From: Elmis aenea
Taxonomy: Eukaryota; Arthropoda; Insecta; Coleoptera; Elmidae
Assembly (NCBI GenBank): GCA_947652605.1
Contig: OX393577.1
Coordinates: 59,420,108-59,484,107, forward strand
Reading direction: 5' to 3'
Length of the DNA stretch: 64,000 nucleotides
Part shown: piece after piece, positions 10,094 to 21,481 of the stretch
Numbering within the stretch: position 1 is the first letter of the stretch
Layout of the letters: every line of letters begins with the position of its first letter
The notes under the pieces: generated by a model
Told to the model about the DNA's origin: nothing
Databases searched by the model: none
What the model saw: the letters and a program-made list of their open reading frames with translations, nothing else
Program-made: the position numbers and the translations under genes

Positions 10094-12221
10094 TTTAAAC
10101 AAGAAATGCGTATGAAGAGGTTCTTAAAGTAACAAAAAGTACACCATTTGGATAGTTTTCGTTCTCAGTTAAGTTCTTAAACCACTATCCTGAACCGGCA
10201 GTGAACGCTTGTTGACATTTCTTCGACGTTATCACCTCTTCGTCAAACCACTTCTTGCACTTCACCAGAGACGTTCCAGTGAAACACACGAGAGACGAAG
10301 GAAAGCATCGGTTGGTTCATACTTAACGGGAAATCACATGTTTGGAATACATTCAGTTTTTATTCGACAAATATGTGATTGAAACATTTCTAAAAATAAT
10401 TTTTAACATATATTTTTTTAAATATATAATTTAAATTATTTAAAAAAATTTGAACAGTTATTTAAAGTTTGTTTGGCAACGGTGTGATAAAACAGTGAAT
10501 TTGAAAAAAAATAAAAATAGTGGTAGTGTGCCCTGGTGGATGTTTACAGGAGATGCAGGAAGCATTATAAAGAATTTTAAAGAATTGTACATTTAAAACT
10601 GTTACAAGCTTCATTCTTAAGAGGTAAGTTTTTTATTCATATTACTGTGTTAAAGTTTCCATAAAAAACTGGATTAATAAATAAGTTATAAAACAATTTA
10701 TTTGACCATTAACCTATCAATTAATTACGAAATTAATGTTACCTACTTATCTAAACTGAAAACGTTACTTAATTTTTTATACAATTATCTTAAATAATGT
10801 TAAAAGGATGATCGGTAACTTAGTTTTAAATCCATAATACATTAATCTTTTTTACTAACACTCTACATATTTTAAATACGATTTTTTTAAAATTAATATA
10901 TTAATAATACTAAATTACTCTACAGATTATTTTTTTCAAACGTCTATAAAATATTTATAAGGCTTGTTCAGTATGCTATTGACCGTTTAGTTACGTAACA
11001 GTTCTCAAGTTCACTAACTTGTTGCAAATTATGGAATAAACTGTTTATTGAACACCAATTTAATAGCGATGTAGATAAACATGTTTAAAAGTTACTATAT
11101 TATACACCATATTACAAATTATACGGTTACCTTATATACACAAATTTACATTTTAATTTAAGCAACAGTTTTATAAAATAGTTTTAAATATAGATTTAAA
11201 TAATCTGGGTCATTTAAACAACATTTGTTAACTATTAGCTGTATAAAACGGATTTTAAAATATTCTGAACGTGTTTTCAGTAATTAAAAACGATAATTTA
11301 AAGTTTAAAAAAAAGCAAAATATAGCTTTATTGAAATAAATAAGATTTAATAGAATCATTTACCTTTCTTAGTAAAGAACAGAATAAAAATGTGCCACAT
11401 TGATAAAGAAACAGAAGGCTAGAACAGGTCCAGCATTTCTACCAAAGATTCTTCATAAAAATTTTAATTACATTTATTCGTATTAGTAATATAGTAAATA
11501 ATCATTTATCTCACAATCTTATATTACATCTGGCTAAAAACCTAGCTAGGTGATGTCATTATAAATATTGCTGTTAATATTATATTAAAAATATATTAAA
11601 CACAAAACCTCTGTTACACACAGACAGACAGTCATTGTCCGTCAGTAATAGCCAAAATTTCATAACACTTTTATTGTACTGCTACCACAAATAATTATGA
11701 ACTGTTACAAATTGAAAATTTAATACCCTTAAGAACAATTTAAGACAAAAATGGCCTTCCCCAAACTTGCACGACACAAATATTAAAATAATTTGTTTTT
11801 CCGCGTAAAATTAAGTAGGTAAAATAGCTTACAAACATTTAAAAACTTCGTACTACCGTTTATAGGTTATATAACGTTTCTGTCAATTAAATTAATAAAG
11901 TTTAAAAACCATACTGACAAAATAGGTTTGACGTTCGCAAAAGAATACTGCGTGTGAGATATGATAATTAAGGAACCGTTATGTAATTAAAAAAACTTCT
12001 TTTTAATCTTTTCTGTTGCATATAAAGACCTTTCATTTGTTTTAGTTAATTTTTATCATGAAGTAATTTCTAAATTGTTGTTTTTACGTGCAATTTTTTT
12101 ACTAAAAATTGCTGGGTTACTTTGTTATAACTGATTGTAATTGTATGTAGTTGGACTAATGGATTTTAGCAACAAAATTTATCTCTAAACATTTATATTT
12201 TATTGTTAATAATTAAAGTTA
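10094..12221. other. Mostly unique AT-rich DNA with a candidate non-coding first exon
   Basis: No transposon ends and no coding frame are recognisable. The part 10185-10330 is less AT-rich than its surroundings and is followed by a strong splice donor at 10624. See the separate entry. Confidence 0.5.
10185..10623 (+). other. Candidate non-coding first exon ending at a strong splice donor
   Basis: The sequence AAGAG then GTAAGT at 10619-10629 is an optimal 5' splice site on the + strand. The preceding segment is unique, comparatively GC-rich around 10185-10330 and lacks an ORF, as expected of a 5' UTR exon. The host gene at 58716 begins its first coding exon with a 3' splice site, so a non-coding exon must exist upstream on this strand. 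Linking the two is pure inference; the intron would span about 48 kb. It could equally be a chance donor. Confidence 0.2.
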
Positions 12222-13550
12222 CTTACTTATTTATTAAATTACACCCAACAGGGGTAAACCCCAATCATAAGGCGATATACAATAATATAGTATACGTAAT
12301 AATAAATGTAACATTATAGGTACTATAAATGTGTGCATTAAGAAAAATCAATTAACAGCCAAAACATTAAAAAAATATTACAAATAAATATATGTGCATT
12401 AATTAATACAAAAATAAATCATATTGAACTGGTGCACGTAAAATCAGTAAAGCTTTGTTTTTGAAAGTTGAAACACTACAATTATAAAAAATATCAATGT
12501 CTGAAAAAATATTTGCCACCTTACACATTCTGTACAAAGGTGACACCTGAAGCAAATTAGTACGAGGTTGGTTCAAATAAAATGTACTAGCCCAACGGCT
12601 GTTTGATCGAGGCACTAAAAAGGAAATTTTATTTAATAGTTCTATAGTGACATAGACTTTGTGATTAACGATTTTGAAAATATACACGTGATCCAGCAAA
12701 CACCGTCTTCGCTCAAGGGATATAAGCTGCAATTCACTCAACATAGTTTTATAAGATGTTAAATATGGATAAAGGCCAGTCTGTTTAAAAATTATATAAC
12801 GTACGAACCGTTTTTGAACGGCTTCTATTTGTTTTATATAGATTTCATAAAAAGGATTCCATATGACAGAAGCATATTCCAATTTGCTTCTCACAAAACA
12901 ATTGTACAGAAAATAAAAAGAGCTAACATGTTTAAAGTGAATAGTGTTCCGCAATACGAACCCCAATGATCTAAGTGCTGCCTCTGTACTTTTACGTATA
13001 TGTTCAGCAAAATTTAATTTTGGGTCAAACATAACTCCTAAATCGTTAATTTTCGTTTTCCTTCCCATCAAAATGTCTTTCATTGTATACTGAAACATTA
13101 TTGGACTATGCTTCCTGTGATATGATACCACCGAGCATTTAGCAATGTTAGTGCAACTTATTTTCCATGCTCCATTGATATATATTGTTAATGTCATTTT
13201 GTAGAGACTCACAATCACTGACTGATCTCACATTTAACCATAAATTTAGGTCATCTGCAAAAACTAAATTACTAGAGTATTTTATGGATAGTGGCAAGTC
13301 GTTAATAAAAAGTAAAAATAATAGTGGACCGAGATTAGAACCTTGGGGTACCCCTGAACTAACTTTATATTTGAAAGAATAGCAGCTATTATATACAACA
13401 TACTGAACTCTGTTTGTTAAATAAGAACGAACAAGATCAAGTAATTTTAAAGAGAATCCAAACGAATGAAGTTTATTTAACAAGATATCAAAATTTACTT
13501 TATCGAAGGCTTTTGCAAAATCAGTATATACTACATCAACTTCCTTCCTT
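12222..13550 (-). pseudogene. 5'-truncated LINE with partial reverse transcriptase, minus strand
   Basis: Read on the minus strand from 13550, the sequence encodes RT motifs in order: DVVYTDFAKAFDKV (the first catalytic Asp region), SGVPQGSNLGPLLF, and FADDLNLW (the FADD catalytic box), then the thumb and C-terminal part to the TAA at 12403. The frame shifts once near 13150-13220 and splits into two open frames (13483-13148 and 13218-12403). About 180 bp of 3' UTR follow, with TTTACCCCTGTTGGGTGTAA and a TAAATAAATAA-like tail at about 12215-12240. It lacks the endonuclease and N-terminal RT. The Jockey/CR1-like appearance is a family impression only. The frameshift and truncation make it dead on arrival. 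Confidence 0.85.
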
Positions 13551-13702
13551 TAAAGTAATAATTAATTCCTAAATATTTGGTTTTTCAGTTTTAATTTTCT
13601 TGCTAAAGCTATGATTTACTTTATTTTAATTGATTATTAGATTTGTGATTATTATCAGCAAAAGTAACACTTAATTATTTTTTTTAATGTTCACCATGAA
13701 AC

Positions 13703-13955
13703 CAGGGCTGCGGAGTCGGTAAAAAAAATCGACTCCGACTCCAACTCCTGATAATTTTAGTAGTTCGACTAGGATGCGTGTAATATAAAAAAGAAAAATA
13801 AATATAAAGAAATGATTTAAAATTTGAGTTTAAATTTTGCGGCAAAGGACCACTTCGCAATTTTTTGTTGTACTCGGAGTCAGATTTGGTACATTTTTTC
13901 CGACTCCGACTCCACTGACCAGAAATTCCTTCTAAACTCCGACTCTACAGTCCTG
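13703..13955. mobile_element. hAT MITE with CAGGGCTGCGGAGTCGG ends
   Basis: The left end CAGGGCTGCGGAGTCGG (13703) and right end CCGACTCTACAGTCCTG (13955) are inverted repeats, with further GACTCCGACTCC blocks inside each end. Flanking 8-mers CATGAAAC and GTTTAAAC match at five positions. This 253-bp element has no coding capacity. Similar 'CAGGGCTGYGGAGTCGG' termini are widespread among animal hAT elements (recalled). Confidence 0.8.
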
Positions 13956-14630
13956 GTTTAAACTTTTTTATAGTAAAGAATAAATTATTACGTGCTTGTT
14001 ATATTATGAGGGTGAGGGTATTTACCAAAGCCTGTTATAAAAATACATCGTTTATTAGTTCTATTCAAAACAGAATGAGGCAAACTTTAGCCACGTGCCA
14101 TTCAGTAATTATGAATTAATTCACTTTATTATGAAAACTTAATTATGTGAACAAATCTATATTGTATAGTCACCGATATTTACATACATTTCTTTAGTTG
14201 TGTGTGAAGAGTGTTACTAGCGTTGATACGACAATACATCCCAGAAATATGAAAAATTAAAGACACACTTTGCCTCTTTTATTAGTAAACTTGCAAAATT
14301 AATCTACCAGGTGTCTTTAAAAGACTACAGTTGTGTAATAATATTTAATTGTAAGTTAATATTTTTAATTTATGTGGATAATTGCACATGTAAGAAAATA
14401 AACAACTTCTCATTTAAAAAATAACTTTAAATGGTTGTATATAATTGTATAGAATTGAATAAAATACTACTTTAACATTATTAAATATACTTTTTCTATG
14501 ACCACTAATCTAAATTACTCTTACAGTACAGCCTGTATGCATAGTAAGTGGGTCCTTACGCACGATAAGCAAAAGGCACGCAGTTTTTTAAAAGAAATGG
14601 TCAAAGTAGACTCAAGTCAAACACTTCCTG
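13956..14630. other. Intergenic stretch without recognisable gene
   Basis: AT-rich, and nothing recognised. A 65-codon frame at 14498-14695 overlaps the next element's end and carries no motif. Confidence 0.45.
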
Positions 14631-14636
14631 CATGCC

Positions 14637-15941
14637 TAGTACCGGGACAGTTGCCCCACCTAAGGCAAAAAAAATCACCTTTTAATAATTTTTGACTTTG
14701 TAGTCTCCGAAAAAATGGATATGCATAGCCAATTCAATTGAGAATAACGCACGACATTCAAAATTTGAATATTACGACCGGAAGTTTACAAAAAAAATAA
14801 TAAGCAAAACCATGTTTTTGGCCATCTCTCCCGACAGTGCGGTTGAGATGCCCCATATAAATGGGAGTGATGCCCCGGCCTTAAACGATCAATGAAACCA
14901 AAAATATTTAATCCAAAATGTATTTTTATTGATATGTTACGAATCGTACACTCGATTGATCATATCAACTTAACACACTTACGACGTCGTTATGTACGAC
15001 GACGATAACGACGGTAAAGAAGGACGAACGTTTCGACGCTTAGTCTGCTTGTTCGTCTTCTTAAAATATTTAGCTCGACGTCGGCTTTAAATTTTTTTAA
15101 TGTAATTTATTTACAGAACTAAGAAGTTTGTTTAAGATTAAAACTTGACTGGTATTGAATGAGAACTTGTATCGAATTAATGCATGTGGTCAAATGAGAA
15201 CTTAAATTAGAATGTATTTTGCAACTTGACTTACTACTTAACTATTACAAAAATGTTATCCCTTTGCTACGGTTGGTCATCCTAGCTAAGGGATTTGTCC
15301 CTGAACATATGTTAAAAAGATTTTGTTCTTCTTAATTCTTCTCTGAATTGTTCTGAAGACCATTGCCTTCTGGTTTTATCAGATGTTTTCCTCTTATACG
15401 TCGTAGGCATCTCTGAACATAGTTTATTTTTCATAAATAATGTCAATATAGTCTTTCTAGGATGCTTGTGGTACAGTATTAATTAATAAATTGATTAGTT
15501 GTTGCTGTATTGTGTATAAGGAATAGATGTTCCACCGGGGCATCTGTACCTCGATAAAATGGGGCAACTCTCCTTTTAGTACGGGATAGATGCCCCAGGG
15601 ATAAAAAAAATGGAACTTAAAAGTTACCGGTGTATTTTATTGCAATAATAACCTTAACAATGTATTTGAGAAGCTGGCTAAAAGTATTCCATGAAAAATA
15701 ATAAATTTCGAATTGTCGGTATCTTTAAGTTTTTACTACATTATAGCGCCATGTTAAAATCGTTGAACTCATCTTAATTTTGTTGACAACCGCACACCAC
15801 CCGAAATGTTTGCCAACGGCAGTGTGCCTTTCAGATAGCAACTGTTACGGAACAATAATACAGTACAAATTTTGGCATCTGTCATTAGCATGCGAAAAAA
15901 GAACAACCGAGGCATCTCCCCCAGTGGGGCATATCTCCCGG
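14637..15941. mobile_element. Degenerate element with GGGGCAT-rich inverted ends
   Basis: The left part (TACCGGGACAGTTGCCCCAC) and right part (GTGGGGCATATCTCCCGG, ending near 15941) are inverted. Several more 'TGCCCC/GGGGCA' motifs (14850-14877, 15535-15595, 15905-15930) are spaced inside. The interior is not coding. A TGTTACGAATCG start near 14935 and a 'CGTCGAAACGTTCG' block near 15020 suggest another insertion, possibly LTR or Penelope-like, but its limits are not visible. Confidence 0.45.
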
Positions 15942-15971
15942 AATTACCTTAAATGAGTTATAACACACGGT

Positions 15972-16215
15972 AACCAAACCGCACACTTGTCTAGAAATGT
16001 CAAAGTATGCTTACGTCAAAATTGACAGGACAACGTATATTAACCAAAAAGCCGTTAAAATTGTAGGAATTATGTGATCGTAGAAAAAGTAAGCTACATA
16101 ACACGAGTTGTAAAGCAATTACGCCCTCGTGGAAAGACGCACTCGCAACTTTTCCAATCGTGCGTAACATGCTTCTTACCACTCTTGTTATGTAATATAC
16201 TATTACAACTGACAC
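15972..16215. repeat. Dispersed repeat G, copy 1
   Basis: The blocks CTTGTCTAGAAATGTCAAAG and AAAAAGTAAGCTACATAACA, with CGTTATGTAATA-like ends, recur in the same order at 24058-24245. Inverted blocks (GTTATGTAAT / AGCTACATAAC) suggest a small foldback element. The class is not recognised. Confidence 0.6.
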
Positions 16216-17756
16216 AAAGTTTTCAAAACCCTATAAATATTTTTACTGTCAAATACTAAAAACATAAAATAAATTACTAAGCAATGCGTGATAATTAGGT
16301 TTTTATTAAAACAATTTGGCGTATTTGGACAATTTTTGACATTTTCTAGGTAATATTATGTAATTAGGAACCATGTTAGTACGATTTTGATTCATAAATC
16401 AAATTTACTACATGAAAAGTAGCACAATGCTTTTTGCATACTTTTTGACTATTTATAAAACGTGTGAATTAATTTGGCATGAGAAACCATTGAAAATTTT
16501 ATGATATAAATTTGATTAGAACGGGTTAGTTTCAAATTATATGTTATACGCACCAAATAAATATCTCTGTAATAATGTTTAAATTGAGAATTTAACCAGG
16601 CAAACATTAATTCAATTTTAATGTGAGTTACTAATTGCTTTATACATTATCATTTGTAAATTGGAAACCATTTTTTCCAGAATTATATTTAGATTAATAT
16701 GCATTACCTTCTTAAACTTTGACAAGTGCTCTAACGAGAAGGTAAATCTCAAGCTTTTTTTAACCATCGAAAACCTATTTTTTTTTTTTTTTAGTGTAAG
16801 AAATGTGTAGGCTGATTTGTCTTTTAGTGCCTTTGACCTTTTTGGCTTATCTCAACCGATTCCATCTCTAATAATCTCAATTGCATGTTAATAGTGGTCG
16901 ATTTTGTAGGAAAACATTTGGTAAAAATAATTCAATGTTTTTAGAAAACGAAGAACTAAACTCGGTTTTATTGACTGCTTGCTTTAAATACACTAATTGC
17001 TAATTAAAAGATAATTAAAAATATAGGTTTAAATATGAGAACATGGGGATCTCAGGAACCATTAGAGATGGAATGATGGTTAAATTATCAAAGAAGTATA
17101 ATTATTGTATCTTGACAAAAAATATTGTGCCTAGCTGCTTCAAAAAGAAATTAAACGTGAAAGCTATGCATCATTTTGAATCTAAAACGATTCATAATTA
17201 ATCACTGTTAACTAAATTCTGTAAAATTAATTGTGTTCAGGATTTGTTTTCGATTTAATTAACTGTTAAGAACTACGCAATTAAAAGTTTAGGCCTAGCA
17301 CTAATTATAACAAATGCTACTCGCTTTGACTAACTGTAAACAAGTATTCAACACTATTAATTTAATCTGGGTGTATCGTTACTTAAATGTTAAATATACA
17401 ATACCAGTTATCCCGACCAAGTAATTTTCAATACAGCTGTGGTGGACGAGAGTATATTACAATCCAACAAGTAACTGATTTTATCATAGCCTTGTGAATA
17501 GTCAATTAAACTAAGAGCTGTAATTTTGGGAAGCATTCGTGGTCTATAAACATACTATTAACTATGTCTGCCCATAATGAAATTGCACCATAATGTTTCC
17601 TATAATTACTGTAAATAGCCTCTTTAACCGATGTATTTAGATAAATCTGAAGTTTCAATATTGCTAGATGCGATTTTATTTAGTGCTAGAAAAACATTTG
17701 AACGTCCAATTAAATTCAATACTTAAGTTTTGCTGCAAAATCGGTCATAAGCTATA
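16216..17756. other. AT-rich, apparently unique intergenic DNA
   Basis: No repeat ends, no coding frame and no RNA gene are recognisable in about 1.5 kb. There is a poly-T run near 16780. Confidence 0.5.
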
Positions 17757-18564
17757 CAGGGTGCACCACGACCCTGAGATTCTTCGATAGCTGCTTTATT
17801 AATGAAAATATCAAAAAATGTTTAATACAAATATTGTGCGAACCTGTTTTCTACATAACCTAAAATTATTTTCAAATATACAGGGTGTTTCGTTAGACCG
17901 GCACATATAAAAATTTTTTTTTTTTCAATAGAACACCCTGTATATTTTTACATTTTTGGATTTTTCTTAAAATTTACTTTAAAAAATGTAAAAGGTTATA
18001 TGGGTCATAAGTCAACCGTTTTCGTAAAATTTACATTTTTGTAAAAATTTTGAGCGATACAGCACTTTCAATTTTTTTTTACATTAAAGTTATTTAAAAA
18101 AGCGGTAAAATTGCGTTTAAAATTTAGATTGACAATAGATTAATTAACACTTTCCGCTAGCTACATTTTAAAAATATTATACAGGGTGTTTTTTACGCTT
18201 GGTCAAACTTGTGAAACTTTAAACATCGATAAGTCATTTTTCTTAAATGCAACACCCTGTATATTTTTACATTTTCTTGTAGAGAATTTAATTTTCTTTC
18301 GAAATTATTAAGCATGTCCTATACCTAAAAATAATATTTTTCGAGCTATCTCGATTTTTATTAGTATTACTAAGGCAATTAAAATATTTTAAAGTGGGCC
18401 ATGGACGTAAGTCGTAATTTTTCAAAGAATTTTTAAACAAAAGAATAAAAAGAGCTGCAACTTTAATTTTAGGCTAAAAATGTACCCCATTTTACCGAAA
18501 TGTATCGTATAAATTGTTCAAGATTATGTAGCCGTAGACCTTGTCTGAAAGACTCTAGCTCCCT

Positions 18565-18774
18565 TTATAACATTTCGGGGGTTATACCATCAAAAGCAAC
18601 ACGAATCCTGTTCTGCACATCTTTAGCAGTTGTTGGGGGGTCTTGATACACCTGTTTTATGGGTCCCCACAAAAATAAATCTATAGGGGTAAGATCAGGT
18701 GTCCTAGGTGGCCAGGAGATTGGTCTACCTCGCCCTATCCATCTATTACGATATTCTGTGTTCGGCAACTGCAT
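18565..18774 (-). pseudogene. Mariner-like DDE transposase C-terminal fragment in the palindrome centre
   Basis: The minus-strand frame contains WPPRTPDLTPIDLFLWG followed by PIKQVYQDPPTTAKDV and ITPEML. The 'WPPRSPDLxPxDFFLWG' block is a hallmark of an insect Tc1/mariner-related DDE_3-type transposase group and carries the last catalytic acidic residue (Asp of PID). The frame ends at a stop inside the left arm. The first two catalytic residues and the DNA-binding domains are absent. The unique loop, about 18603-18783, holds the catalytic block; the ITPEML tail lies in the arm and is thus duplicated (see 18785-18904). Confidence 0.8.
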
Positions 18775-18784
18775 TACTTGCTGT

Positions 18785-18904
18785 GTTGCTTTTAATGGTA
18801 TAACCCCCGAAATGTTATCGAGAGTGCTAGAGTCTTTGAGACAACATCTACGGCTGTGCGTAGAACATGAACAAGGATATAATTTTAAACAATTTATACG
18901 ATAA
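18785..18904 (+). pseudogene. Inverted second copy of the same transposase C-terminus
   Basis: On the opposite strand the right arm reads VAFNGITPEMLSRVLESLRQ, then HLRLCVEHEQGYNFKQFIR and a stop. This is the natural C-terminal extension of the minus-strand fragment, whose own copy (VAFDGITPEML) is truncated by a stop. The two arms therefore both derive from the 3' end of one parental transposase gene, joined head to head. The upstream part of this frame (18659-18784) is antisense to the catalytic block and meaningless. Confidence 0.7.
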
Positions 18905-19676
18905 ATTTCGGGGTAAAAGGGTACATTATTGGACTAAAATTAAAGTTGGAGTTTTTTTAATTCCTTTGTTTAAAAGTTCTTTGAAAAATTACGACACGTC
19001 CATGGCCGACTTTAAAATATTTTAATTGCCTTAGTAATACTAATAAAAATCGAGATAGCTCGAAAAATATTAACTTTAGGTATAGGACATGCTTAATAAT
19101 TTCGAAAGACAATTAAATTCTCTACAAGAAAATGTAAAAATATACAGGGTGTTGCATTTAAGAAAAATGACTTATCGATGTTTAAAGTTTCACAAGTTTG
19201 ACCAAGCGTAAGAAACACCCTGTATAATATTTTTAAAATGTAGCTAGCGGAAAGTGTTAATTAATCTATTGTCAATCTAAATTTTAAACGAAATTTTACC
19301 GCTTTTTTAAATAACTTTAATGTTAAAAAAAATTGAAAGTGCTGTATTGCTCAAAAATTTCATAAAAATGTAAATTTTACAAAAACGGTTGACTTAAGAC
19401 CCATATAACTTTATACATTTTTTAAAGTAAATTTTAAGAGAAATCCAAAAATGTAAAAATATACAGGGTGTTCTATTTAAAAAAAAAAAAATTTTATATG
19501 TGCCGATCAAACGAAACACACTGTATATTTGAAAATAATTTTATGTTATGTAGAAAATAGGTTTGCACAATATTTGTATTAAACATTTTTTGATATTTTC
19601 AGTAATAAAGGAGCTATCGAAGAATCTCAGGGTCGTGGTGCACCCTGTATATTACAGCAAAACATATAGTTTTTCC

Positions 19677-19753
19677 GCAACATTTTCGTTCGTATATGTT
19701 AAAAAAATTCAATAAACTTACCACCGAACTAAAACTCGGTAACTAGGTTTATA
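19677..19753 (+). repeat. Direct repeat flanking element E, copy 1
   Basis: It runs from GCAACATTTTCGTTCGTAT to CTCGGTAACTAGGTTTATA. A similar 82-bp copy follows element E at 20925-21006. The pair is too long for a target-site duplication. Confidence 0.8.
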
Positions 19754-20912
19754 CAGGGATGCGCAAAAGTATGGAAACAGATCAATATCTAAAACATCAT
19801 TAAAGATACTACAATGAAATTTTGTATCTAAGCGTTATCGTATTTTTCGGATTCGATAAAAATACTTAGGTACAATACGACTTCCGGTTCAACCGGAAAT
19901 GGACTTAAACTTTGAAATTTTAAATTGAACACCCTGTATAGTTTTATATTTTTGGATTCCTCTTAAAATTTAATTAGGTTTTATGAGTCTAATGTCAACT
20001 AATTTTATAAAATTTACATTTTTATGAAAATTTTGAGCGATACAGCACTTTTTTTAGCATTTAAGTTATTTAAAAAGGCAGTAAAATTTAGTTTCAAAAT
20101 TAGATTGACAATAGATTAATTAACACTTTGCGCTAGCTACATTTTAAAAATATTATACAGTGTTTTTTTTTTACACTTTGTCACACTCGTAAAACTTTAA
20201 ACATCGATAACTCGTTTTTCTTAAATACAACACCCTATATGTTTTTACATAGTCTTGTAGAAAATTTGATTGTCTTTCAAAAACATTAACCATGTTTTAT
20301 ACCTAAGTGATATTTTACGAGATATCACGATTTTATTATAAATTATTCGGGCAACGTAATTTTTCGAGTAGGCTATGAAGGTAGACAACGGTAATTTTGA
20401 AACAACTGAAAGATAAAAACAAGAAAAACAATCATATTTTCTACAAGAATATGTAAAAACTTATAGGGTGTTGTATTTAAGAATATTGAGTTATCGATGT
20501 TTAAAAATTCACAAGTTTGACCAAGCGTAAAAAACACAATGTATAATATTTTTTTCTCACAACCGTTGAAAAATGTTGTCATTACCTTATCAAAAATAGT
20601 GGGCAAAACGACTTTTTACTCTCTAGTGAGCAAAAGTGATTACTTTGCTCCCTAGAGAGCAAAATTTGTTGAATTGTCATGGTAACGTCGTGTAATAAGG
20701 GGAATCTAAAAATGTTAAAATATACAGGGTGTTTTATAAAAATTTCAAAGTTTCAGTCCGTTTCTGGTTGAACCAGAAATTGTACTGCAACCCTAATATT
20801 TTCATCGAATCAAAAAATACCATAACGCTCAGATACAAAAGTTCATTGTTATATTCTAATAGTGTTCTAGAATCTAGATATTGGTCTGTTTCCATACTTT
20901 TGCGCAACCCTG
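19754..20912. mobile_element. Palindromic element E sharing its core with D
   Basis: It begins CAGGGATGCGCAAAAGTATG and ends with the inverse (CATACTTTTGCGCAACCCTG), TA on both sides. The outer shell (about 170 bp per arm, with ACTTCCGGTT...AACCGGAA) differs from D. The inner blocks (CACCCTGTATAGTTTTA, ACATTTTTATGAAAATTTTG, TTAAACATCGATAA and more) are the same as in D. The centre (20560-20700) is unrelated to D and has a small inverted pair ACTCTCTAGTGAGCAAAAGT / TTTGCTCCCTAGAGAG. No coding sequence. Confidence 0.85.
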
Positions 20913-20924
20913 TATAGTTTTACA

Positions 20925-21006
20925 GCAACGTGTTCGTTCGTATACGTCAGAAAAATTCAATAGTCTTACAAAAATGCCGAACTAAAACTCGGTAACTAGG
21001 TTTATA
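20925..21006 (+). repeat. Direct repeat flanking element E, copy 2
   Basis: It matches 19677-19753 with a few substitutions and an insertion, ending in the identical CTCGGTAACTAGGTTTATA. Confidence 0.8.
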
Positions 21007-21026
21007 TAATCCCGGTATTTTAATTT

Positions 21027-21061
21027 CTTTTTGTTTGTTTAACATGAAAACAAACAAAAAG
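21027..21061. repeat. Perfect short hairpin
   Basis: CTTTTTGTTTGTTT and its inverse AAACAAACAAAAAG are separated by about seven bases. It is probably a remnant of a small element; no function is inferred. Confidence 0.6.
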
Positions 21062-21481
21062 TTCGAGATGACAGCGTAACTGATTGTTAAACTACATTTT
21101 TACCGGTGTTCAAATTTGTTATCCCATTTAGATATTTTAAATAATTGCTTCTAATTATATTAGACATTTTAATTATGTTACAAAAACAAGATTGAGAAAG
21201 TGTCTGTCGACACGTACGAACATTTTTTGATGACCAAAGACGAACAAGTAAAAAAACTACCGTTATTACTTTAACAAAATAGGCAAGTTCATTAATTTTA
21301 GCAATCCAACTATCCATAAGAAGCTGCGGACCACAAAGTGAATGTGACAAAGATGCTGATGTGTCTTTCGTAGAAAACTTTCTTAAAGTTTATAATTGGG
21401 AGAAATTGCATTTGTTCCAAGGAATTTTTTTATTGGAGAAGCGATCCAAAATACACTTTTTTTATTTCAAATTTTCCTTAA

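Larger units (their letters stand above)
17757..19647. mobile_element. Palindromic element D with a mariner-like transposase remnant at its centre
   Basis: This is a 1891-bp near-perfect palindrome. It starts CAGGGTGCACCACGACCCTG after TATA and ends with the inverse before TATA (19648-19651). Each arm is roughly 850 bp. Mirrored inner landmarks include CAGGGTGTTTCGTT (17880 / 19520), CACCCTGTATATTTTTACAT (17933 / 19455), a second CAGGGTGTT (18181 / 19217) and a second CACCCTGTATA (18252 / 19140). The centre carries transposase coding sequence. The element is therefore a foldback derivative of a DDE-type Tc1/mariner-like transposon, in line with TA target use. Confidence 0.88.

Noticed and set aside
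18659..18784. First part of the plus-strand frame across the centre of palindrome D
   Set aside because: It is antisense to the transposase catalytic block; only its last part, in the right arm, is meaningful.
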